Shown: piece by piece, positions 1 to 6,507 of the stretch
Layout: each line of letters starts with the position of its first letter
Position numbering within the stretch: position 1 is the stretch's first letter
Program-made: the position numbers and the translations under genes
From: Rhizobium sp. Q54
GTDB taxonomy: Bacteria; Pseudomonadota; Alphaproteobacteria; Rhizobiales; Beijerinckiaceae
Assembly: GCA_945903655.1 (NCBI GenBank)
Contig: CAMDOY010000073.1
Span: 1 to 12,922, forward strand
Direction: 5' to 3'
DNA length: 12,922 bases
The notes under the pieces: generated by a model
Seen by the model: the letters and a program-made list of their open reading frames with translations, nothing else
Database searches by the model: none
Told to the model about the DNA's origin: nothing

Positions 1-1086
1 CCTGGCCCGTCTCCGGTTGCGCCCGAAGTGCTCGCCGCCATGGCGCAGCCGACCATCGGCCATCTCGATCCATCCTTCATTGGCTTGATGGATGAGTTGA
101 AAGCCATGTTGCAGACCCTGTTCAACACGAAAAACGATGCGACCTTTACTGTGGCGGGGCCTGGCAGCGTGGGCATGGACGCCTGCGTGCTCAATATGGT
201 CGAGCCCGGCGACAAGATCCTCGTCGCCCGCAACGGCGTGTTCGGCATGCGCATCAGCGAGGTCGCCTCGCGCGGGGGCGCAGTGGTGGTTCCCCTTGAT
301 TTCGAATGGGGTACGCCTGTGGACCCCGCCATCGTCGATGCGGCGCTGGCGAAGGACAAGGACATCAAGTTCCTCGCCTTTGTGCATTCGGAGACATCGA
401 CGGGCGTTCTGTCGGACGGGAAGGCGCTGGGCGCCGTCGCCGCCAGGCATGGAGTCATGACCATCATGGATTGCGTGACGAGCGCCGCTGGCGTTCCCAT
501 CGAAATGGACGCCTGGGGCATCGACGTGCTCTACACCGGCACGCAGAAGTGCCTGTCCTGCCCGCCCGGCCTGTCGCCAGTATCGTTCAGCGCCAGGGCG
601 ATCGATCATATCAAGGCGCGCAAGACGAAGGTCCTGTCCTGGTTCCTCGATGTCACGCAGGTCATGGCCTATTGGGGCGGGGAGGGCGCTCGCGCCTATC
701 ATCACACGGCGCCCATCAATGCGCTCTATGGCCTGCATGAGGCGCTACGCCGCGTGTTGCTGGAGGGGCTGGAGAATAGCTACAAGCGCCATCGCGCCAC
801 CCATCTGCACCTCGTCGCTGCGCTCGAAGAGCGTGGCATGGAGATGCTTGTGGCTCCGGCTTTCCGACTGCCGCAGCTCAATACGGTGAAAATTCCCGCC
901 GGAGTGGATGACGCCAAAGTCCGCCGCTCGCTGTTGCTGGATCATGGCATCGAGATCGGAGCGGGGCTTGGTCCGCTCGCGGGGAAGGTCTGGCGCATCG
1001 GCCTCATGGGCGAGGGCTCGCGTACCGAGCATGTTGATCGCTTGCTGGGCGCGCTTGATCTCATGTTGGTGAAAGAGCCGGCCTAA
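1..1086 (+). CDS. Class V aminotransferase (alanine-glyoxylate / pyridoxamine-pyruvate type), 5' end cut by window
   Basis: A PLP-dependent aminotransferase of the small-molecule class V (AGT/SGAT/PPAT) group, probably cytosolic. The reading frame is open from base 1 and begins PGPSPVAPEV, the start of the family's PGPSxVxPxVLxAM...IGHLDPxF segment, so only a few N-terminal codons are missing; the in-frame GTG at 28 and ATG at 40 fall inside this conserved region and are not the true start. The lysine in YTGTQKCLSCPPG (codon 547-549) is the expected Schiff-base lysine, and the D-C-V-T-S segment before it fits the cofactor-ring aspartate region. The C-terminal small domain is complete, ending near LDLMLVKEPA with TAA at 1084-1086. 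About 361 residues are visible, close to the usual 380-400. Substrate cannot be fixed from sequence: alanine-glyoxylate, serine-glyoxylate and pyridoxamine-pyruvate enzymes all share these motifs. It is followed by gene debris on the other strand, so no operon partner is visible. Confidence 0.88.
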   Translation, partial: PGPSPVAPEVLAAMAQPTIGHLDPSFIGLMDELKAMLQTLFNTKNDATFTVAGPGSVGMDACVLNMVEPGDKILVARNGVFGMRISEVASRGGAVVVPLDFEWGTPVDPAIVDAALAKDKDIKFLAFVHSETSTGVLSDGKALGAVAARHGVMTIMDCVTSAAGVPIEMDAWGIDVLYTGTQKCLSCPPGLSPVSFSARAIDHIKARKTKVLSWFLDVTQVMAYWGGEGARAYHHTAPINALYGLHEALRRVLLEGLENSYKRHRATHLHLVAALEERGMEMLVAPAFRLPQLNTVKIPAGVDDAKVRRSLLLDHGIEIGAGLGPLAGKVWRIGLMGEGSRTEHVDRLLGALDLMLVKEPA

Positions 1087-1264
1087 ATCGTTTGGTGATC
1101 TGCCGAAGCGCACAATCTACGGAAGGGTGAACGGATCCCCGGAGGCTGGACAGCCCGCCTCTGGCCAGGTCAATGAGGTCTGTCAGCCTCGTCGGGCCCG
1201 CCATGTTGATTTCCGCATGATGCGGCATGATGCCGCGAGGCGGGTCTTGGACCCTCGTCTCGCC

Positions 1265-1703
1265 TCATATGATTTTCGCCGCGCGTTTGGCGGCGATGTC
1301 GGCTTCCCTATAGCCGAGTTCGGCCAGCACCGCGTCCGTATGCTCCCCCAGCACGGGCGCGGCGAGGTCCGAGCCATTCCGCCCACCTTCGATGCCCAGC
1401 AGCGTGTAATTGGCGAAGGGGTCGGGGATGAAGGAGATCGCCGCCTCCATCATGTTCAGCTCCACCAGCCGCCCCTTGCCCGTGCGCTCGCGCTCATAGA
1501 GGGCGCCCAGCACCCCATGGCAGGCCAACATGCCGGTGGCGTTGTCGGGAATGGTCGGGCCGCAGACCTGCGGCTTCTCGGGATCCAGCAGCAGGCTGGA
1601 AATGCCGCTGAGCGCCAGTCCCACGCTGTCATAGGCGGGGGGCGCTGTTGGGGCCAGTCGCGCCAAAGCCCGTGATGGAGCAGTGCATGAGGCGCGGGTT
1701 CAG
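1265..1703 (-). pseudogene. CaiB/BaiF (family III) CoA-transferase remnant, frameshifted and internally deleted
   Basis: Family III CoA-transferases move CoA between carboxylic acids and are usually about 400 residues; here about 145 residues remain. Reading leftward, LNPRLMHCSITGFGATGP matches the family's LNPRLIYCSITGFG block, then the frame runs into a stop. The next block, PAYDSVGLALSG...LLLDPEKPQ, continues in another frame. The switch falls on a run of six G at 1637-1642 (plus strand), and removing one base would restore the frame. The following block (PDNATGMLACHGVLGALYERERTGKGRLVELNMMEA) matches the central region, but after ANYTLLGIEGGRNG it jumps straight to the C-terminal APVLGEHTDAVLAELGY, so roughly 150 residues that normally lie between are gone. 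The N-terminal CoA and catalytic aspartate region is also absent. TGA lies at 1267-1265. An open frame of 133 residues from TTG 1666 could be read but would not make an enzyme. Confidence 0.8.
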
Positions 1704-1753
1704 CTCCACCAGCACATTGACGCTTGCGATCGCCACAAACGGTTCTGTCGGTG

Positions 1754-2284
1754 TCAATTCGGCTTCAAAGCTCTCATGACTTTTTGAACCAGTTCCGGTG
1801 GTGATGCGTACATTTTTTTCACGAGGTCTGTGACCGCCTTGGCGTCCTTTGGCGCGATCGTGAGCTTCATCATCCTGGCGTCTTCCAAAAATTCCGGATC
1901 CTTCATGGTGCTCATAAATGCAGCTTTAAGGATGGTAAGACGTTCAGGATGCACACCCGGCGGAGCAAGGAAGGGGCGATGAAATTCTTGTTGCGCAAGG
2001 ATGACCTCGGCTATCCCTCGATTTTCGCCGGTAATATAGGTCCAGATATGCGGAACGCCAAGGCTCGTCAGTTCGGGAAAAGGCTCAAGCGAAGCATGAA
2101 TGATCATGTGTGCTTCCGAGGTGTTAAACCAGTCGGGCTTTTGCGCTCTAAAGGAACTGGAGTCATATCCACAAAGCCCGTCAATTTCTCCGCGTTCGGC
2201 CGCCAGAACCGTATCGACTGTCGATTTGTATCCATTCACAATACGCATTTTCGCTCCCGCAAGGTTTACGAAAAGCTGCGCGTA
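1754..2284 (-). pseudogene. Bug/TctC-type solute-binding protein, C-terminal half only
   Basis: Periplasmic binding proteins of the Bug/TctC family (about 320 residues) deliver carboxylates to tripartite tricarboxylate transporters or act as orphan receptors. This piece carries only the second half: NLAGAKMRIVNGYKS, VLAAERGEIDGLCG and KAQ/RAQKPDW-like text are family hallmarks of the ligand-binding lobe. RPFLAPPGVHPERLTILK and FMSTMKDPEFLEDA are the typical C-terminal blocks, and it ends VMRALKPN with TGA at 1756-1754. No signal peptide or N-terminal lobe exists: upstream of about 2284 the same frame reads into a sulfatase fragment and then a stop (TAG near 2405). The only ATG is at 2248, inside a conserved strand, without a convincing ribosome site. 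I call it a truncated remnant. A short expressed peptide is possible but would not fold as a binding protein. Confidence 0.78.
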
Positions 2285-2380
2285 GTTGTTGAACGCGAGC
2301 GTGGCGAAGCCCAGGCCCTCGTATTTGAACTCATAGCTGATGCGATGCTTGCCCGGCGCCAGCGGCTGCTCGGCCTCCCA
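2285..2380 (-). pseudogene. Sulfatase C-terminal domain fragment (about 32 residues)
   Basis: In the frame that continues into the Bug/TctC remnant, residues read EQPLAPGKHRISYEFKYEG then LGFATLAFNN. This resembles the C-terminal beta-domain of bacterial arylsulfatases, where text of the form LxAGKHTIxxDFKYDGxGxGTLAFNN is common. Nothing of the catalytic domain, and none of the C/S-x-P-x-R formylglycine signature, is present in the window. Both edges are sharp: an ABC ATPase piece in another frame lies on one side and the Bug/TctC piece in the same frame on the other. The match is short, so recognition rests on one block. Confidence 0.5.
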
Positions 2381-2388
2381 GCGGACCG

Positions 2389-2583
2389 CCCATCGACGAG
2401 GATCCTACCCTCGACCTGCGATGTCTTTTTCGGATGCACGCGCAGGAGCGACTGCAGGGTGACGCTCTTGCCGGAGCCTGACCCACCCAGCAGGACCAGC
2501 ACCGAGCCCTTTTCGAGGGACCGCGACACATGATTCACCACGCGCACGGGTTTTCCCCGTCCGCTGACGGATTCCAAAAGCCT
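2389..2583 (-). pseudogene. ABC transporter ATP-binding protein, N-terminal fragment with Walker A
   Basis: Reading leftward from about 2583: RLLESVSGRGKPVRVVNHVS, then LEKGSVLVLLGGSGSGKSV, then TLQSLLRVHPKKTSQVEGRILVDG. The GGSGSGKS is a perfect Walker A (GxxGxGKS/T), and the spacing from the first strand to the post-Walker 'VDG' turn is normal for peptide- or amino-acid-type ABC ATPases. The similarity stops there: no Q-loop, LSGGQ signature, Walker B or H-loop follows, as the frame continues into arginine- and serine-rich shadow sequence. A full ABC ATPase needs about 230-330 residues; only about 65 remain. A TTG at 2577 is the only nearby start and has no clear ribosome site. No permease gene is nearby. 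Confidence 0.72.
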
Positions 2584-2718
2584 CTTTTCATTGCTCAGCT
2601 TTTGTCGGAGGTCGTCAAAACACCTTTATCCCCAACTTCCACCGTCGGACTGGCTGGCGTCCAAATCAGAATCGGTGATCATCTGCTTTCAGAGGGTGTG
2701 TTGGGGGCCTTGAGTCCA

Positions 2719-2856
2719 ATGATTGAATCGTTCGTTGAGTTCGCCTTGAGTTTCTGTTTCGTCTGGCTCGCCTTTGTCGCCAGCTACAGTCTCTACTGTT
2801 GGTATAATAGCCCGCGACGTATCATCCGCCGAAAGCTGATTGAGACAGGGCTATGA
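2719..2856 (+). CDS. Possible small one-helix membrane peptide
   Basis: An unrecognised 45-residue frame. Residues about 6-28 (VEFALSFCFVWLAFVASYSL) form one strongly hydrophobic stretch long enough to span the membrane. It is followed by a basic tail with RR...RRK, so positive-inside orientation would put the C-terminus in the cytoplasm. The ATG at 2719 is used here. An in-frame TTG at 2701 has a better-placed AGAGGG (2691-2696) and would give 51 residues. The same frame stays open upstream to 2530, but that part overlaps the antisense of the ABC remnant and is probably not coding. It lies at the left edge of an A+T-richer stretch. No homologue comes to mind, and it may be chance. Confidence 0.3.
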   Translation: MIESFVEFALSFCFVWLAFVASYSLYCWYNSPRRIIRRKLIETGL

Positions 2857-2940
2857 GAAAAATCTGTCGGTCTCGCGATCTTCTTGGATGATAATGGCAA
2901 GACTGATGGGGCGTAGCTATTCATGGGCGCAAGCTGCAGC

Positions 2941-3381
2941 TCAAAGGTATCCACGATGATAGCCGACGGCGCTGCTGTTATCGCTGCCGTTCAGTAAAGC
3001 CTGGATATTTCCCAATGCTTCAAGCACTGGGTTAATATCGGGGTCCTCGCTCAAGTGCTTCCGCAAGTAACCCAGTAAAGCAGCTGCCCCCTGAATGCTT
3101 GCTGGTTTTGTAGCCAGCAACTCTTGCTCTGCCTCCACCAAAGCCGCTGACGCTTTTGCTTCCGCAGCCTCTAGGTCGGGCAATCGGGCAACTTGCTGTT
3201 CCAGCAACTCGTCGGGCGGTATTTCGCTGCTAAACGCGCCGATCCGAGCTAACCCCGTCAAAGTATCGGAATAAGTTTGGAAAGCCTCGCGTTCCTTTTG
3301 GAGTGCGGTAAAGACGGGGTCAGTGAGCACGTAGTCTTCAAAATGCGGGACAGCGCCAGCAGTGTCTGGGGTCATTGTCAT
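2941..3381 (-). CDS. Hypothetical 146-residue helical protein
   Basis: Function unknown. The protein is mostly alpha-helical and acidic. It opens with MTMTPDTAGAVPHFEDYVL, then a DPVFTALQKEREAFQ helix, a long glutamate- and alanine-rich segment (about residues 58-90) that could form a coiled coil, then ATKPASIQGAAALLGYLRKH. The DPxFxAL...xTxPxSxxGxxALLxYL pattern recalls small proteins of unknown function that occur in several copies in Bradyrhizobium- and Methylobacterium-like genomes; that comparison is from memory. The start at 3381 has GAG seven bases upstream on the minus strand; a second in-frame ATG lies two codons later. A TATAAT box sits about 47 bases upstream of the start. The gene stands alone in an A+T-richer stretch, consistent with acquired DNA. 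Confidence 0.7.
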   Translation of the reverse strand: MTMTPDTAGAVPHFEDYVLTDPVFTALQKEREAFQTYSDTLTGLARIGAFSSEIPPDELLEQQVARLPDLEAAEAKASAALVEAEQELLATKPASIQGAAALLGYLRKHLSEDPDINPVLEALGNIQALLNGSDNSSAVGYHRGYL

Positions 3382-3427
3382 TAATCCACTCTACAACCCA
3401 AAGATGCAACTTCAGGTTGATTCAATT

Positions 3428-3433
3428 ATTATA
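3428..3433 (-). promoter_or_regulatory. Candidate -10 box (TATAAT) for the 146-residue protein
   Basis: On the minus strand the sequence TATAAT matches the sigma-70 -10 consensus exactly and lies about 47 bases before the ATG at 3381, a normal leader length. No good TTGACA-like box is seen 16-18 bases further upstream, so the call rests on the -10 alone. Confidence 0.3.
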
Positions 3434-3567
3434 TGCAATCTCTCGCCGCAAGCGCTTTGTGGATTGAAGCAAATTTATTACAATTGTCTCTAAGTCTGAC
3501 AGCTTCTTTGTTGTGTACACACTGGCAGACATTTCAGAATCTTCCGATGCCTTCGACGACCATCACA

Positions 3568-3702
3568 CTATGCAGCTTGCATTAGTTTGAGCCACGGACT
3601 GACTGCGGCTACACGCTTGGTATGGAGTACAAGACGTGAGTCGACATAAACGCAATAAATGTAATCGCGGCTCGGAGATCTCTTTTTTACGATCTTGATC
3701 AT
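3568..3702 (-). CDS. Possible 44-residue basic peptide
   Basis: An unrecognised short frame reading MIKIVKKRSPSRDYIYC, then VYVDSRLVLHTKRVAAVSPW and a short tail, stop TAG at 3570-3568. The ATG at 3702 has an AAAGGG eight bases upstream, a good ribosome-binding site; the ATG at 3708 in the same frame sits too close to it. The open frame runs back to 3789 but without a better start. The peptide is basic, with alternating hydrophobic residues that could form a small beta-sheet. It lies in the A+T-richer stretch upstream of the 146-residue gene on the same strand, with about 190 bases between them. Coding status is uncertain. Confidence 0.35.
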   Translation of the reverse strand: MIKIVKKRSPSRDYIYCVYVDSRLVLHTKRVAAVSPWLKLMQAA

Positions 3703-3865
3703 TATCATATCCCTTTGCTCAAGTTTACTGTCGCGGAGCAAGTTAAAAACAGTCGCTCGAAGCAACCCATTAACGTGAATACACTTCACGCTTGCAACAT
3801 CGTTGAAATCGAATTTGTTTTCAATCCAAGTCTTGTACTGTGGTTAAGTCAGCGTGTCATCGTAG

Positions 3866-4450
3866 ATGCAAACGGCAAACGGAAAACCGCTGGCGGCCAA
3901 CGCCTATGACAAGATTAATTGGGCCGACGGCGTCGACATGAAGACCGGTCGCCCCAAGGTGACGGAAGTCTTCAAGAAGGCGCTTGTTGGTGAGAATGTC
4001 ACCGTATGGCCCTCCGTCACCGGCTCCACCAACTGGCGGCACATGGCCCATAGCCCCAAGAGTGGGAACCTCTTCATCAATGTCATCCATATCGGCATGA
4101 CCTATGAGGCTCCGGAGCCGCCGAAGAATCTGACGATGGGCCGCCCCTCCGGCCCTGGCGCCGTCAAGCGCGCGACGGTCTATGATGACCCGAACGCGCT
4201 CGGCTACCTCAAGGCGGTCGGTCTCATGACTGGCAAGGCCAGTTGGTCCGTGCCTTACAATAGCCCCCACTTCTTATCGACCATGATGACCGCGAGCAAT
4301 CTCGTCTTCACCGGTGTGATGATCGGCAAGCTGCTCTGGAGCTTCCAGACTCCCTCGGGCATTGTCGGTCACCCCATCACCTGGGAGCGTGACGGCAAGC
4401 AATATGTCACCATCATGAGCGGCCTCCGCCTGTTTTCGCTGTCCGGAGGG
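3866..4450 (+). pseudogene. PQQ-dependent alcohol/methanol dehydrogenase, decayed C-terminal fragment
   Basis: Quinoprotein alcohol dehydrogenases are periplasmic eight-bladed propellers of about 550-600 residues that pass electrons to cytochrome c. Here about the last third is readable: ANGKPLAANAYDKINWADG, GRPKVTEVFKKALVGENV, VTVWPSVTGSTNWRHMAHSP, then TVYDDPNALGYLKAV, GKASWSVPYNSPH and SFQTPSGIVGHPITWERDGK. A stop (TAG, 3863) lies directly before the first matching codons, and the propeller's first two thirds, including the catalytic and Ca-binding residues, are missing. Between VFTGVMIG and KLLWSFQ about a dozen residues (normally GEFEAFDADTG-like) are deleted in frame. The terminal SGIGGVYxLxGG block is altered to SGLRLFSLSGG. 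No stop follows: the frame continues into the antisense of soxA from about 4451. It is clearly non-functional. The sox operon runs toward it and ends 10 bases away. Confidence 0.85.
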
Positions 4451-4460
4451 CGTACAGAGT

Positions 4461-5243
4461 TCACGGTCGCACGCCCGGCGTCTCCACGGGCATGCCGCGC
4501 GCGCGTTCCGCCAGAAACAGCTCCAGCTCGACGAATTCCTGCGCCCCATAGGGGAAGGCCTGGGCGCGCACGCCGCTCATGCAGTTGCGCAAGCGCCTTT
4601 GCAGCAACCCCATGCCCTGCCATTCCAGCCGGTAGATGGGATAGGCGTTGGCGTGGGCCTGGGGGATCGGCGCCGAGCCCAGATGCTTGCCCCAGTTGTC
4701 GTCATGACACTGGGCGCAGGAGAAATTCAGCTGTCCCATGCGCTGGCTCCAGAGGGCGCGACCGCGTTCCCTGAAGGGCGTGAGCCGGGGATCATCGGGG
4801 GGCGCCGTGGGCATGCCGCGCGATTGCAGGCCGATGAAGGCGGAGAGCGCTAGCAAGTCGCGGCTTTCGGGCGCCAGCGGCGTGGCCTTCTGCTGGTCCT
4901 GCCTGCAAAGGTTGATGCGTCCTTGCAGATCGATGGGCGCGGCGCTCGCCTCGTTGAAGGCGGGATAGCGCGCGGCGACGCCCTTCATGCCGGTCTGGGC
5001 CTCGCCGTGGCAGTCAGCGCAGGATTTGCCGGCGCCGCCGGTCCTGGCGTTCCAGAGGCTCTCGCCGTCCAGCGCCGCGAGCATCCCGGGGTTGGCGCCA
5101 TCGTCGCGCTGCATCTCCTGCGTCTGGGCGCTCATGAAGGCTGCGCCCGACTTGCGGTCGGCGTCCGCGATCTGCGCCCGCGCGGCGAAAGCGCCGAGCA
5201 TCGCGATCAGCGCAAGCCCGCCGATGCGCGCGGCGGGGTTCAT
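4461..5243 (-). CDS. soxA: SoxA, dihaem cytochrome c subunit of SoxXA (L-cysteine S-thiosulfotransferase)
   Basis: With SoxX it oxidatively attaches thiosulfate to the carrier cysteine of SoxYZ in the periplasm. The 260-residue precursor has a Sec signal peptide (residues 1 to about 23, cleavage after AARA). It has two haem sites, CADCH at 75-79 and CAQCH at 176-180, making it the dihaem form. The GRINLCR segment at 108-114 is a conserved SoxA block. C221 in the LRNCMSGVRAQ segment corresponds to the haem-2 ligand/active-site cysteine, which normally carries a persulfide. The end (PVETPGVRP) is typical and complete. The ATG at 5243 overlaps the soxZ stop as ATGA, indicating coupled translation. 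It is the last gene of the operon: a PQQ-dehydrogenase remnant on the opposite strand begins 10 bases beyond the stop. soxB, which often follows soxA, is absent. Confidence 0.95.
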   Translation of the reverse strand: MNPAARIGGLALIAMLGAFAARAQIADADRKSGAAFMSAQTQEMQRDDGANPGMLAALDGESLWNARTGGAGKSCADCHGEAQTGMKGVAARYPAFNEASAAPIDLQGRINLCRQDQQKATPLAPESRDLLALSAFIGLQSRGMPTAPPDDPRLTPFRERGRALWSQRMGQLNFSCAQCHDDNWGKHLGSAPIPQAHANAYPIYRLEWQGMGLLQRRLRNCMSGVRAQAFPYGAQEFVELELFLAERARGMPVETPGVRP

Positions 5244-5560
5244 TCGACCTCGATCTTCGCGGTCTGCACCTGCGTCTGGTCCTTGTCGTCGGTCCAGCTG
5301 AAGGTGAGCACGCCGGTCTGGGTCGCCACCACCGTGAAGGAGAAGAAGGGGTTGGCGGACACGGCGGGAAACAGCTCCGCGCTGAACACATGTTCGCCGT
5401 CATAGGTGCAGGCGAAGCTCTTGAGGATGTCGCGCGGGTAGAATTTGCCATTGGGGTCGGGCCGGAAGCCCGTCTCCATGGGATGGGAGATCAACACCTT
5501 GATCTCCACGACATCGCCGCGTTTCACCTTGGCGGGGACATTGACGAGCGCGCGGGCCAT
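5240..5560 (-). CDS. soxZ: SoxZ, sulfur carrier complex subunit
   Basis: SoxZ pairs with SoxY to form the periplasmic carrier on which sulfur intermediates are processed. The 106-residue immunoglobulin-like protein reads ARALVNVPAKVKRGDVVEIK, then HPMETGFRPDPNGKFYPRD, then a DGEHVFSAELFPAVSANPF block and the closing FSWTDDKDQTQVQTAKIEVE. These are the expected SoxZ blocks over its usual length of about 100-110 residues. It has no signal peptide, as is normal: SoxZ is thought to be exported bound to the TAT-targeted SoxY. The ATG at 5560 shares one base with the soxY stop (TGATG), and its own stop overlaps soxA by four bases. Confidence 0.96.
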   Translation of the reverse strand: MARALVNVPAKVKRGDVVEIKVLISHPMETGFRPDPNGKFYPRDILKSFACTYDGEHVFSAELFPAVSANPFFSFTVVATQTGVLTFSWTDDKDQTQVQTAKIEVE

Positions 5561-6030
5561 CAGCGTTCCTCCGCGCAGGCTGGCAGGGTGACGATCACCT
5601 CGATCATTCCCATGCGAAAGCCGCCATCGCTCATCTGCGCGACGGCGACGACTTTCTGGGAATCGCTGAGGCGGATGCGGGTGGAGACCCAGGCCCGCCC
5701 CGACTTCGGCCCGAAGGTGAAGATGGCGATCTGGGGCAGGGGGTTCTTCTCGTTGAAGAGGGCCACCTTCACCACATGGTCCGCCGGGGTCATGGGGCTT
5801 TCCACGCTCACCACCGCAGGCACGGAATTGCCGCTTTCGAGCAGGATCGGAATATCCACCTTCACGCCGCCCTGCTTGATCGGGGCGCCCTTGGTGAAGG
5901 CGCGGATGGCCTCGTCCATCTCCGACATGGTGGCGCGGGCGGCGGGGGAGACGGCGATAAGCGCCGCGCTGGCCGCGCCCGTCAGCACGGCGCGGCGCGA
6001 GGCGCCTTCGGATGGGTGGTCTTGCTGCAT
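5560..6030 (-). CDS. soxY: SoxY, sulfur carrier subunit with unusual C-terminus
   Basis: SoxY carries pathway intermediates on a cysteine at the tip of a flexible C-terminal arm. This 156-residue precursor has a twin-arginine signal (SRRAVLTGAA, residues 11-20, cleavage near ARA at 33). The immunoglobulin-like core contains KVDIPILLESGNSVPAVVSV and GRAWVSTRIRLSDSQKVVAV blocks. The family normally ends in GGCGG; here the end is VTLPACAEER, with the single cysteine at 152 but no flanking glycines and four extra residues. Neither other frame offers a GGCGG, so a simple frameshift does not explain it. The start at 6030 is preferred because GAGG lies six bases before it. An ATG at 6042 in the same frame, overlapping the soxX stop as ATGA, would add MRSA. 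The stop overlaps soxZ by one base. Confidence 0.92.
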   Translation of the reverse strand: MQQDHPSEGASRRAVLTGAASAALIAVSPAARATMSEMDEAIRAFTKGAPIKQGGVKVDIPILLESGNSVPAVVSVESPMTPADHVVKVALFNEKNPLPQIAIFTFGPKSGRAWVSTRIRLSDSQKVVAVAQMSDGGFRMGMIEVIVTLPACAEER

Positions 6031-6038
6031 GGCTGACC

Positions 6039-6506
6039 TCATGGCTTTTGGGATGATGTTGCGGAAGGGTCTTGCAAGGTCGCCAGAAAGGCGACGACGT
6101 CCTCGACCTGCCGGGCGTCCAGAATAGGCTTGTCCCTGAAGGCGGGCGCCACCCTGTTCAGGCCCTCGGTGCGATAGTAGCTCGGCATGATGGTGTCGGG
6201 GTTCAAGCGGCTTCCATCCACGATGCGCAGGCGCAGTTGCGCGCTCGACCAGCGCGCGCCCGCCCCCGCCAGATCGGGCGCCATGTCCCCCTGAAACCGC
6301 TGGTCGGGGAAGGGGCCGACATGGCAGAGCAGACACAGGCCTTTCTGCCGGTCCACGACGATGGCGCGGCCCCGCGCAGGGTCCCCCGCCTCGGCGGTAA
6401 GGGGCTGCGGGATGGCGTCGCCCACAATCGCCACAGGCGCAGGTTCGGCGCGCGGCGCCATGGGAGCCAGCGCTATCATCGCCAGGACCGCCACGAGCGC
6501 GCGCAT
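6039..6506 (-). CDS. soxX: SoxX, monohaem cytochrome c subunit of SoxXA
   Basis: SoxX is the small electron-accepting subunit of the SoxXA complex. The 155-residue precursor has a Sec signal peptide (residues 1-20, cleavage after APRA), then a GDPARGRAIVVDRQKGLCLLC stretch ending in the haem site CLLCH at 58-62. It has SoxX-type blocks DMAPDLAGAGARWSSAQLRL and DPxTIMPSYYRTEGL; M107 in IMPSYY is the likely distal haem ligand. The final helix (ILDARQVEDVVAFLATLQ) closes the domain. The ATG at 6506 follows the TGA of the flavoprotein gene with one base between them. The stop at 6041-6039 lies just before soxY. Order X-Y-Z-A matches canonical sox loci. Confidence 0.93.
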   Translation of the reverse strand: MRALVAVLAMIALAPMAPRAEPAPVAIVGDAIPQPLTAEAGDPARGRAIVVDRQKGLCLLCHVGPFPDQRFQGDMAPDLAGAGARWSSAQLRLRIVDGSRLNPDTIMPSYYRTEGLNRVAPAFRDKPILDARQVEDVVAFLATLQDPSATSSQKP

Positions 6507-6507
6507 C

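Noticed and set aside
1127..1675. A 182-codon open frame on the plus strand
   Set aside because: Antisense to the CoA-transferase remnant; contains no recognisable domain.
2807..2854. Inverted repeat ATAGCCC/GGGCTAT, considered as a terminator
   Set aside because: Only seven base pairs with a 34-base loop and no T run after it; it lies inside the small plus-strand frame.
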